Assembly: GCA_934202215.1 (NCBI GenBank)
Contig: CAKPXR010000068.1
Span: 1 to 6,434 of the forward strand
Reading direction: 5' to 3'
DNA: 6,434 nucleotides
Source of the DNA: an uncultured Veillonella sp.
GTDB lineage: Bacteria; Bacillota; Negativicutes; Veillonellales; Veillonellaceae
In this document: piece by piece, positions 1 through 5,523 of the stretch
Layout: each line of letters opens with the position of its first letter
Numbering within the stretch: position 1 is the first letter of the stretch
Position numbers and translations under genes: made by a program
The notes under the pieces: generated by a model
What the model was told of the DNA's origin: nothing
The model's input: only the letters and a program-made list of their open reading frames with translations
Database searches by the model: none

Positions 1-20
1 AACGTATGTAACCGCTCAAA

Positions 21-26
21 GAGGAG
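21..26 (+). promoter_or_regulatory. Ribosome binding site of the first gene
   Basis: GAGGAG lies 5 bases before the ATG at 32 and fixes that start. Its promoter must lie before the window, since only 31 bases precede the gene. Confidence 0.8.
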
Positions 27-31
27 AGAAT

Positions 32-1357
32 ATGAAGAAAATAATAACATCTGCTGTTTTATGTGCCGCGATGGCTACGGCAGTAAGCACCTTTGGCGTA
101 CAGCCAGTTAGTGCTACATACCCGTTAATAGATAAAAATGGTAATACTGTTCCTGTTGAACGAGATGTAGATAATAAAAAGCTTATCGATGATAATGAAA
201 AACTCGCTGATCGCTATCGCTGGTATGATCAAGTTGGTGATAATGATTTAGTCAAACCTAATATAGAGAGTGCTGCGCAGGAATTTGGTTATCCTATACA
301 AGTTCCGTCTTATATGCCTAAAGACTATGCAGTACGCGATGTAACGGCCAAGGACCATGATGTATTAGAAATCGTTTATACGGAAACAGGCCATGATGGA
401 GAATATGGTCCAAAATTAACCTTCTCTAATACAGATATTGTATATCGCATGGGTTGGGCTATCGATACAGTAGTAAAGCCTATATTAGAAAAGACAAATT
501 ACAATGCTAAGGATGTAGTTAGCTTTATTACCCCTAATGGAATCTCTGTACATACGTTAGGTTCTAGTAAAGACGCTATTCAAATTGCTTACTGGGAAAA
601 AGATAATAAAGTATATATGCTCTATTTTGCTTCCTTAAGAAACCAAAATTTTGTTAGCAAAATTGTAGACTCTGTAGGCCCTCTCACTAATGTAGCCGCT
701 GATGATACTCGATTACGCGGCGACCACAATGATAAGCAACATGTTGAAGAAAACGATGCGAAAAAGGTTAAACAAAATGATGAACCTGAATGGCCTCCTT
801 ATGAAACGATTGGGCTGCCATTACGTACACATACAAATTCTGTGTGGCCTATACTTACCAGCAAAACTATTGGCCTACCTAGCGGTGTAATTAATGCATC
901 TCATAAGGTGTCTTATGACGTATCTGTACCAAGTTATTTACCACTTGGCTATACATACTATGCTACACATTTTTATGACAATGATGTATTAGAAACTGTA
1001 TATTGGAAGAATGGTGAAGAGTATCAAGAGCGCAGTGGTCGTTGGGTAAATCATACGATGGTCTTTCGCATGAGCTACTCTATGGATACTGTATGGCCTG
1101 AAGAATATATTCCAATTGAGTACCATGACGTACAGTGGACTGACTCTACGCCAATAGGTGATGTGCACTATACAGGGAATATAGATAAGGGGTTAGTACG
1201 CAGTGTTACGTGGTACAAGGATAATATGGCGTATTTCTTGTTCTTCCAAGTGCCTGTGAAAGCATCTGAAGCAGACTTTTATAGAGATCATGTAGTTCCG
1301 TTAAAGGATATCGATCCAAGTCGTACAGATTTAATCGGTGTAAAAACAATTCGTTAG
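32..1357 (+). CDS. Exported two-repeat protein of unknown function
   Basis: This 441-residue protein starts with a Sec-type signal peptide: KK at 2-3, a hydrophobic core around 5-20, and likely cleavage after VSA at 28. The cysteine at 11 lacks a proper lipobox, so it is not an obvious lipoprotein. The mature part holds two diverged copies of one domain, at about 91-218 and 299-424. Shared landmarks are VPSYMP/VPSYLP, DHDVLEIVY/DNDVLETVY, DIVYRMGWAIDTV/TMVFRMSYSMDTV, and YWEKDNKVYMLYF/TWYKDNMAYFLFF. A charged linker (about 222-255) separates them. The order of landmarks (VPSYLP-G-Y near the start, W-x-K-D-N-x-x-Y near the end) recalls the DUF4367-type domain of extracytoplasmic anti-sigma-like proteins, but this is a weak resemblance from memory. 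No catalytic motif and no internal membrane segment are seen. It should act outside the cytoplasmic membrane. It converges on the permease gene and appears monocistronic within the window. Confidence 0.9.
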   Translation: MKKIITSAVLCAAMATAVSTFGVQPVSATYPLIDKNGNTVPVERDVDNKKLIDDNEKLADRYRWYDQVGDNDLVKPNIESAAQEFGYPIQVPSYMPKDYAVRDVTAKDHDVLEIVYTETGHDGEYGPKLTFSNTDIVYRMGWAIDTVVKPILEKTNYNAKDVVSFITPNGISVHTLGSSKDAIQIAYWEKDNKVYMLYFASLRNQNFVSKIVDSVGPLTNVAADDTRLRGDHNDKQHVEENDAKKVKQNDEPEWPPYETIGLPLRTHTNSVWPILTSKTIGLPSGVINASHKVSYDVSVPSYLPLGYTYYATHFYDNDVLETVYWKNGEEYQERSGRWVNHTMVFRMSYSMDTVWPEEYIPIEYHDVQWTDSTPIGDVHYTGNIDKGLVRSVTWYKDNMAYFLFFQVPVKASEADFYRDHVVPLKDIDPSRTDLIGVKTIR

Positions 1358-1450
1358 TACTGAATTGTAGTAAGATTTTAGAGCATGATTTACCGATGAT
1401 ATACGGTATTAGTGTTTAGTATAAAACTGTACATAAAAAAGTACATAATA
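1358..1450. other. Short AT-rich spacer with minor repeats
   Basis: This non-coding stretch lies between the first gene and the terminator hairpin. It holds a small inverted repeat, TACCG (1391-1395) with CGGTA (1404-1408), and two tandem near-copies of GTACATAAAAAA starting at 1429 and 1441. On the minus strand the second copy supplies a T-rich run just after the terminator stem. No gene or promoter was recognised. Confidence 0.5.
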
Positions 1451-1504
1451 AAAAGAACCTATCTCCTAGATATTTTACTAATATCTTTAGAGATAGGTTC
1501 TTTT
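1451..1504. terminator. Bidirectional rho-independent terminator between convergent genes
   Basis: A 15-bp perfect inverted repeat, AAAAGAACCTATCTC (1451-1465) and its complement (1490-1504), encloses a second 7-bp stem, AGATATT (1468-1474) with AATATCT (1480-1486), and a 5-base loop. The right arm ends in TTCTTTT for plus-strand transcripts. On the minus strand the stem is followed by TTTTATTATG. It sits between the ends of two convergent genes and probably serves both. Confidence 0.85.
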
Positions 1505-1513
1505 AGGTATTAA

Positions 1514-2881
1514 TTAGAAGAATACGTAGCGGATGATAACGAGTACCGCCAATACGTACATAATCCAGTTAACCTCTTTTGCACGGCCTGCAATGATTTT
1601 GAGTAGAGGATATGCAATAAGACCTGCAGAGATACCGTTAGCGATGCTGTATGTAAACGGCATTAAAACGATAACGAGGAATGCAGGGAAGCCTTCTGTC
1701 CAATCATCGAAGTCGATATTGCGGATAGCACCTAACATAAGGGCACCAACGATGATAAGAACAGGAGATGTGGCTGCATTTGGCACCAAGGATACCAATG
1801 GAGCTAAGAACAAGCAGATTAAGAATAATACACCTGTTGTAACAGCGGTTAAGCCTGTACGGCCACCAGCACCTACACCTGCTGCACTTTCAACGAAAGC
1901 AGTAATCGTAGAAGTACCGAGCAATGCACCAGCACTAACGCCGATAGCATCGACAGTCATGGCTTTACCAAGACCTGGGAATTTACCAGATTTAGGATCT
2001 GCAATTTTCGCCTCTGTTGCAGTACCAATTAAAGTACCCATGGAGTCGAACAATTCTACGAAGGTGAAGGAGAAGATAATCGTGATTAAGCCCATGTGGA
2101 GCGCACCAGGAATATCTAATTGTAGAAATGCTGCTTTAGAGAAATCAGGCACTGCTAATACAGTGAAGTTCTCAGGCATTGTGGAAAGGCCAGTAACATA
2201 GGATACAATTGTTGTTACTAATACACCAATCAAGAGAGAGCCTTGAATTTTACGAGCCATTAATAGAGCTGTAAAGATGAGGGAGAATAGAGCCAACAAT
2301 GTTTCAGCACTGTGCAAATTACCAAGTGTTAAGAGTGCTTCGGATGCCGGAGGTACTAAATTACCATGCGTTTGCACAACTTGTCCTAAGGAGTTTGGAG
2401 ACAAACTAATGGAGATAGCCATTAAACCGGATAATTTTAATCCGATGATAGCGATGAAGAGACCAATACCAACAGTAATGGCAACTTTCATGGAGGCTGG
2501 GATGCCTTCAACGATCATTTGGCGTATCGATGTAAGTGTTAATACGAGGAATACGAGACCGGAAATAAATACGGCACCCAATGCTGTTTGCCAGGACACA
2601 CCCATACCGACAACTACGGTAAAGGAGTAAAAGGCTAAGAGGCCAACCCCTGGAGCGAGGGCAATAGGATAGTTGACGAATAACCCCATAGCAATCGTTA
2701 CAAGACCGCCACCTAAGGCTGTAGCGATGAGGACTGCATCTTTATCCATCCCTGCAAGACTAAGAATGTTAGGCGCTAAGAATAGGATATACGCCATCGT
2801 GATAAACGTAGTAATACCTGCTAAAACTTCGGTTTTAACAGTGGTACCACGCTCACTGAGTTGAAATAGTTTATCTAACAT
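1514..2881 (-). CDS. NCS2-family nucleobase permease, AzgA/PbuG-like
   Basis: This 455-residue, very hydrophobic protein is an inner-membrane nucleobase importer, probably proton-coupled, of the AzgA branch of NCS2 (Bacillus PbuG/PbuO, E. coli AdeP/AdeQ/GhxP/GhxQ), which takes up purines such as adenine, guanine or hypoxanthine. Family marks in order are TTVKTEVLAGITTFITMAYI at 13-32, the LAPGVGLLAF region at 75-84, FVELFDSMGTLIG at 274-286 with acidic E276, GTSTITAFVESAAG at 322-335 with E331, then GAGGRTGLTAV, and NGISAGLIAYPLLKI at 415-429. Length is normal for the family. The usual Asn in the APGxGLNAFF-type motif is Leu here (position 82), so the exact substrate is uncertain. The start has GGGAGGG 9 bases upstream (2891-2897). 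It is divergent from the Rrf2 gene. No purine riboswitch was recognised in its short leader. Confidence 0.93.
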   Translation of the reverse strand: MLDKLFQLSERGTTVKTEVLAGITTFITMAYILFLAPNILSLAGMDKDAVLIATALGGGLVTIAMGLFVNYPIALAPGVGLLAFYSFTVVVGMGVSWQTALGAVFISGLVFLVLTLTSIRQMIVEGIPASMKVAITVGIGLFIAIIGLKLSGLMAISISLSPNSLGQVVQTHGNLVPPASEALLTLGNLHSAETLLALFSLIFTALLMARKIQGSLLIGVLVTTIVSYVTGLSTMPENFTVLAVPDFSKAAFLQLDIPGALHMGLITIIFSFTFVELFDSMGTLIGTATEAKIADPKSGKFPGLGKAMTVDAIGVSAGALLGTSTITAFVESAAGVGAGGRTGLTAVTTGVLFLICLFLAPLVSLVPNAATSPVLIIVGALMLGAIRNIDFDDWTEGFPAFLVIVLMPFTYSIANGISAGLIAYPLLKIIAGRAKEVNWIMYVLAVLVIIRYVFF

Positions 2882-2890
2882 TAGATAATA

Positions 2891-2897
2891 CCCTCCC
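2891..2897 (-). promoter_or_regulatory. Ribosome binding site of the permease
   Basis: Read on the minus strand this is GGGAGGG, 9 bases before the ATG that ends at 2881. It supports that start. Confidence 0.8.
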
Positions 2898-2947
2898 GAT
2901 ATGAAATTAAAAATTATATCTAAATGAAAATATTTCGATATACATAT

Positions 2948-2956
2948 AGTGTATCA
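2948..2956 (-). promoter_or_regulatory. Candidate extended -10 promoter for the permease
   Basis: The minus strand reads TGATACACT, a TG-n-hexamer extended -10 element. No good -35 is present at the usual spacing. Transcription would start near 2941-2942, giving a leader of about 60 bases. It lies in the left arm of a 14-bp inverted repeat whose right arm holds the opposing promoter. Confidence 0.5.
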
Positions 2957-2985
2957 TATTTCCCACCATTTTTTGTATGAATTTA

Positions 2986-2994
2986 TGATATACT
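2986..2994 (+). promoter_or_regulatory. Candidate extended -10 promoter for the Rrf2 gene
   Basis: TGATATACT matches an extended -10 (TG-n-TATACT). A plausible -35 is poor (TTTTTG or TTGTAT at 2970-2978, badly spaced), which fits a TG-dependent promoter. The start would fall near 3001, leaving a leader of about 28 bases that includes the GAGGG ribosome binding site at 3018-3022. Confidence 0.6.
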
Positions 2995-3028
2995 ATAAAT
3001 ATATTATGAATGACTTAGAGGGTAACTT

Positions 3029-3448
3029 ATGAAAATATCTACTAAAGGGCGTTATGCCCTACGGATATTGGCGGATATTGCTGAACACGGGGTAGAAAAA
3101 AATGTACCAATTCGTGAGATTGCAGAACGCCAAGGATTTTCCGATAAATACTTAGAGGGGATTGTATCTCGCTTGTCCTCCGCTGGCCTCGTTAAAAGTG
3201 GACGTGGTAAATATGGTGGATATCGCTTGGTGAAATCGCCTGCTGAATATAATGTATATGAAATTTTATATGCTGCAGAGGATTCCATTGCTCTCGTATC
3301 TTGTTTAGAAGATGATGTAGAGCCATGTCCTATGTTTAATGATTGCTTGACTGCTCCATTGTGGCAGTACTTGCAAGATGAATTTCGTCATGTTATGGAA
3401 CGCGTATCCTTACAGGATGTAATGGATCACAAGTTTCCAACGGAATAA
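3029..3448 (+). CDS. Rrf2-family transcriptional regulator, probable Fe-S sensor
   Basis: This 139-residue protein has the standard Rrf2 layout and length. The start MKISTKGRYALRILADIAEH is the family opening helix. A winged helix-turn-helix follows, with IREIAER (28-34), recognition helix SDKYLEGIVSRL (38-49) and wing GRGKYGGYRL (58-67). A dimerisation helix lies near 75-83. Three cysteines, C92, C100 and C106 (C-x7-C-x5-C), occupy the region where IscR and NsrR bind a [2Fe-2S] or [4Fe-4S] cluster, so it probably senses Fe-S status, redox stress or nitric oxide. The spacing differs from E. coli IscR (x5, x5) and from NsrR as I recall it (x5, x7). GAGGG at 3018-3022 supports the ATG. No iscS/iscU-type genes flank it; it diverges from a permease and precedes an efflux transporter. 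Autoregulation through the divergent promoter region is likely but not shown. Confidence 0.93.
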   Translation: MKISTKGRYALRILADIAEHGVEKNVPIREIAERQGFSDKYLEGIVSRLSSAGLVKSGRGKYGGYRLVKSPAEYNVYEILYAAEDSIALVSCLEDDVEPCPMFNDCLTAPLWQYLQDEFRHVMERVSLQDVMDHKFPTE

Positions 3449-3453
3449 ATGAG

Positions 3454-3478
3454 AGAGTCGCATATTATATGCGACTCT
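3454..3478. terminator. Perfect 12-bp-arm palindrome: weak terminator or operator
   Basis: AGAGTCGCATAT (3454-3465) and ATATGCGACTCT (3467-3478) are perfect complements around a single T. In RNA the stem would be about 10 bp with a 5-base loop. The following run TTATTTATATATG is a poor U-tract, so termination would be partial. It lies 5 bases after the regulator's stop codon and 12 bases before the next ribosome binding site. The near-perfect dyad could instead be a protein-binding operator for the transporter gene. Confidence 0.6.
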
Positions 3479-3490
3479 TATTTATATATG

Positions 3491-3498
3491 AAAGGAGG
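3491..3498 (+). promoter_or_regulatory. Ribosome binding site deciding the transporter start
   Basis: AAAGGAGG lies 6 bases before the ATG at 3505. The upstream in-frame ATG at 3469 sits inside the palindrome and has no such site, so 3505 is chosen. Confidence 0.9.
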
Positions 3499-3504
3499 CA
3501 AAGA

Positions 3505-4737
3505 ATGGGCACAACTACATATGATGCTCGTGGAGGCATGCGCAATGTATGGATTATTACCGCCGCCATGACGGTACTAGCTATATGCTACACCATGATT
3601 ATTCCGTTTTTGCCTATCTATCTTTTAGAATTAGGTGTACCAAAGTCTGATGTAGCACTTTGGTCTGGCCTGGTTTTCGGTATTACCTTCCTTATTGCGG
3701 GGATTATGGCTCCTATATGGGGAAAGATTGCCGATAATAAAGGGAAAAAACGGATGGCCTTGCGCGCCGGCTTTGCCATTGCTATCTGTTATGTATTAAT
3801 CGGCCTAGTTACAGACCAATATCAATTATTGATGGGACGGGCGCTCGTTGGTTTTGCTAATGGATTTTATCCGGCTGCAATGACCATGGTATCCCTTAGT
3901 GTTGATGAGAAACAGGTTGGTAGAGCACTAGGTATATTTCAAACTGGTCTTATTTTAGGCAATGTCATCGGCCCGTTTTTAGGTGGTGCTGTTGAAAGTG
4001 TTGTAGGGATGCGACCTGTATTTTATGTATCTGGTATCGCTGTATTTATTGCGACCTTAGCGGTGTTGTTTTTTGTGAAAGAACCAAAACTACATGCTGT
4101 GGGGACCGATGGGAAAGCTCAATCTGCTCAACCTATTAAATCTACATCACTACGTGAAGATTTTAAAGCAGTTCAACAACAGCCTGTATTAGTACGATTA
4201 CTCTGGATATTCTTCTTCATGCAATGCGCTATCATGATGTTGCAACCAATTTTGGCTCTCTATGTAGGGGATATGCAAGGGACCATGGAAGGGGCGGCCA
4301 TTATTTCTGGTACCATCCTTAGCATCGGTGGTTTAGCAGGATCCTTGACGACAAATTTATGGGTTCGCCTCGGTGAACGGCGTGGTTATTTCAAGACTAT
4401 TTCCTACTGCATGATGGGGAGTGGCGTCGTTCTCTTGCTTCAAAGCTTGCCAGTAGGCATTTGGTGGTTTGGTATTTTACAAGTCTTAATTGGTTCTTGT
4501 ATTGTAGGCATTAATCCATCCTTAAGTGCAGCGGTAACACTCAATACCGATCCAAGCTTTAGAGGTCGTATGTTTGGTATGACCACTACGGCTCAACAAT
4601 TTGGGTCTATGGTGGGACCTGTATTTGCCAGTATCGTATCTACTTATGTTGGCATATCTTATGTATTTAGTATTACAGGCTTGTTATTGCTTTATATGGG
4701 TTTCCAAGCTCGGAAACTATCTGTACAACATGATTAA
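3505..4737 (+). CDS. MFS efflux transporter, DHA1 family, MdtG-like
   Basis: This 410-residue, 12-helix inner-membrane transporter of the major facilitator superfamily probably exports drugs or metabolites in exchange for protons. Motif A is GKIADNKGKKR (73-83), motif B LMGRALVGFANG (109-120), and the antiporter motif C GLILGNVIGPFLGG (148-161), which marks the drug:H+ antiporter group. A hydrophilic central loop at about 192-225 separates the two six-helix halves. The stretch LWSGLVFGITFLIAGIMAP and then GMRPVF closely recalls E. coli MdtG; this is from memory, and substrate cannot be inferred from it. The start at 3505 is set by AAAGGAGG. Beginning at 3469 would add 12 residues encoded inside a hairpin, which is unlikely. 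It lies 56 bases after the Rrf2 gene and 24 bases before the small paralogues, so these may share a transcript if the intervening hairpin is read through. Rrf2 control is plausible but unproven. Confidence 0.92.
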   Translation: MGTTTYDARGGMRNVWIITAAMTVLAICYTMIIPFLPIYLLELGVPKSDVALWSGLVFGITFLIAGIMAPIWGKIADNKGKKRMALRAGFAIAICYVLIGLVTDQYQLLMGRALVGFANGFYPAAMTMVSLSVDEKQVGRALGIFQTGLILGNVIGPFLGGAVESVVGMRPVFYVSGIAVFIATLAVLFFVKEPKLHAVGTDGKAQSAQPIKSTSLREDFKAVQQQPVLVRLLWIFFFMQCAIMMLQPILALYVGDMQGTMEGAAIISGTILSIGGLAGSLTTNLWVRLGERRGYFKTISYCMMGSGVVLLLQSLPVGIWWFGILQVLIGSCIVGINPSLSAAVTLNTDPSFRGRMFGMTTTAQQFGSMVGPVFASIVSTYVGISYVFSITGLLLLYMGFQARKLSVQHD

Positions 4738-4761
4738 TAATATATAGTAGGAGATTTCAAT

Positions 4762-4974
4762 ATGGCAACATTTATGCAAAAAGATGTATTAATAGAATGT
4801 ATTTCGACTGCATTAGGTTTAACTGCATATAGTAGTGATTTAAATCATCCTGCGAGAGTTGAATTGCTAGAATTAAGAAATAAGTTATATTCTTTGAGTC
4901 CAGAGAAAATAGATTACGAAAAAGAGTTAAAATTTATTAAGGAAAAACAAGAGATTCTTGAAGGTGTTAAATAG
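4762..4974 (+). CDS. Small helical protein of unknown function, copy 1
   Basis: This 70-residue protein has a good start: TAGGAGA (4748-4754) 7 bases before the ATG. I do not recognise the family. It looks all-helical: a first helix over about 5-25 (MQKDVLIECISTALGLT), a second over about 31-45 (ARVELLELRNKLYSL), and a charged third over about 47-69 (PEKIDYEKELKFIKEKQE). There is no signal peptide or membrane segment, so it is probably cytoplasmic. It follows the transporter by 24 bases and its stop TAG overlaps the TAGGAGG of the next gene, so the two small genes are probably co-translated. The conserved second copy and shared residues (MAT-x-x-QKD-x-LIE-x-IS, ELL, KLY, IDY-x-KE, IK-x-KQ, LEG) show it is a real protein rather than chance. 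Base composition is visibly more AT-rich than the transporter gene. Confidence 0.8.
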   Translation: MATFMQKDVLIECISTALGLTAYSSDLNHPARVELLELRNKLYSLSPEKIDYEKELKFIKEKQEILEGVK

Positions 4975-4978
4975 GAGG
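4972..4978 (+). promoter_or_regulatory. Ribosome binding site of copy 2, overlapping the stop of copy 1
   Basis: TAGGAGG begins with the TAG stop codon of copy 1 and lies 6 bases before the ATG at 4985. This arrangement suggests translational coupling and shows that the second gene once had, and still has, a working start. Confidence 0.8.
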
Positions 4979-4984
4979 CTTGTT

Positions 4985-5209
4985 ATGGCAACATGGGCAC
5001 AAAAAGACGCACTTATTGAATTGATTTCTTATGTAGTTGCTGTTACAGCTCGTGATATTGATTGTAACAATCCAGATGTTATTGAGTTATTATAATTAAA
5101 ATATAAACTGTATTGTATGGATTCAGAGGAAATAGATTATCAAAAAGAAGTTCAAGTTATAAAAGATAAGCAGGCTAAATTAGAAGGTATTCAAGATAAG
5201 ATTTATTAG
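4985..5209 (+). pseudogene. Small helical protein copy 2, broken by an in-frame TAA
   Basis: This is a tandem paralogue of the preceding gene. Read from the ATG it gives 36 codons, beginning MATWAQKDALIELIS, and then TAA at 5093-5095. The same frame continues to a TAG at 5207-5209 and still aligns without gaps to copy 1: ELL-stop-LKYKLY against ELLELRNKLY, then EEIDYQKE against EKIDYEKE, and IKDKQAKLEG against IKEKQEILEG. The stop replaces the glutamate codon (GAA in copy 1), so a single G-to-T change explains it. Without the stop the protein would be 74 residues, with a short tail (QDKIY) lacking in copy 1. The alternatives are a functional 36-residue short form, a sequencing error, or stop readthrough. 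It is a recent lesion because no frameshift or further stop has accumulated. It has a good ribosome binding site and is followed by a strong terminator. Confidence 0.8.
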
Positions 5210-5233
5210 AGAGTACGGATATGGCTGATAGAA

Positions 5234-5279
5234 GATGCCTTATTCAATTGCTTTAGCGATTGAATAAGGTATCTTTTTT
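5234..5279 (+). terminator. Strong rho-independent terminator after the small paralogues
   Basis: GATGCCTTATTCAAT (5234-5248) pairs with ATTGAATAAGGTATC (5259-5273), with one G-U pair. The stem can extend inward through TGC and GCG around a small loop. TTTTTT follows at 5273-5278. It marks the end of the Rrf2/transporter/small-gene block. Confidence 0.92.
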
Positions 5280-5443
5280 ATAATAGGTCTAAATTTATAT
5301 AATCTGACCAATTTTAATAAAACCAAGCGACTAGGATATAACAAAAAATTATGTTAATCGTTAATCTAAGAATACATTTTTAGTGCATAATAACCGGCTT
5401 TCATACGTTTTTTGTGAATAGCAATCCAATATAGGCAGATTGA
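5280..5443. other. AT-rich intergenic stretch before the aroD promoter
   Basis: No gene is supported here; only very short open frames without ribosome binding sites occur. It contains a tandem 7-base repeat GTTAATC-GTTAATC (5353-5366), a TATAAT at 5298-5303 without a convincing -35, and an inverted repeat AGCAATC (5420-5426) with GATTGCT (5442-5448) that overlaps the aroD -35. It could hold an upstream control site, but nothing definite is seen. Confidence 0.5.
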
Positions 5444-5472
5444 TTGCTTTTACCAAAATATTGGTATATAGT
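5444..5472 (+). promoter_or_regulatory. Candidate aroD promoter
   Basis: TTGCTT (5444-5449) and TATAGT (5467-5472) are separated by exactly 17 bases. The -10 matches the consensus at five of six positions; the -35 keeps only TTG. Transcription would start near 5479, about 45 bases before the aroD ATG. Confidence 0.6.
5451..5466. promoter_or_regulatory. Palindrome in the aroD promoter spacer, candidate operator
   Basis: TACCAA (5451-5456) and TTGGTA (5461-5466) are perfect complements around AATA. The site fills almost exactly the gap between the -35 and -10 hexamers, where a bound repressor would block RNA polymerase. I do not recognise the sequence as the site of a known regulator. Confidence 0.5.
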
Positions 5473-5511
5473 TAGTTTTAGGTAAGTCACTTGTCTCACC
5501 TTGTGGGACGG

Positions 5512-5518
5512 AAAGGAG
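5512..5518 (+). promoter_or_regulatory. Ribosome binding site deciding the aroD start
   Basis: AAAGGAG lies 5 bases before the ATG at 5524. The longer frame from TTG at 5491 would read through this site and has no binding site of its own. Confidence 0.88.
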
Positions 5519-5523
5519 TTATT

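Larger units (their letters stand above)
2945..2997. repeat. 14-bp inverted repeat carrying two outward promoters
   Basis: TATAGTGTATCATA (2945-2958) and TATGATATACTATA (2984-2997) are reverse complements at 13 of 14 positions, separated by 25 bases. Each arm contains a TG-A-hexamer extended -10 pointing outward. The symmetry may be a by-product of two similar promoters, or the arms may also be binding sites for a regulator such as the adjacent Rrf2 protein. The latter is inference. Confidence 0.7.

Noticed and set aside
62..64. Lipoprotein cysteine at residue 11 of the exported protein
   Set aside because: The preceding residues (AVL) do not fit a lipobox and the signal before it would be too short; VSA at 26-28 is a better cleavage site.
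702..890. Out-of-frame 62-codon frame inside the first gene
   Set aside because: It overlaps the charged linker of a convincing gene and has no ribosome binding site or family features.
1533..2201. Long plus-strand open frame opposite the permease
   Set aside because: It is antisense to a clearly coding membrane protein; its sequence is rich in Pro, Thr and Ala without any domain and simply mirrors the hydrophobic codons.
2882..2947. Purine riboswitch in the permease leader
   Set aside because: Such permeases are often riboswitch-controlled, but the leader is only about 60 bases and AT-rich and lacks the conserved junction and loop sequences.
3469..3504. Upstream ATG that would lengthen the transporter by 12 residues
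   Set aside because: It lies within the palindrome and has no ribosome binding site, while the ATG at 3505 has AAAGGAGG at ideal spacing.
5221..5256. 11-codon frame MADRRCLIQLL before the terminator
   Set aside because: It has no ribosome binding site and runs into the terminator stem. It is not a typical leader peptide, since the gene downstream is far away and has its own promoter.
5491..5523. TTG start that would lengthen AroD by 11 residues
   Set aside because: The extension covers the real ribosome binding site, has none of its own, and adds nothing that matches the family.
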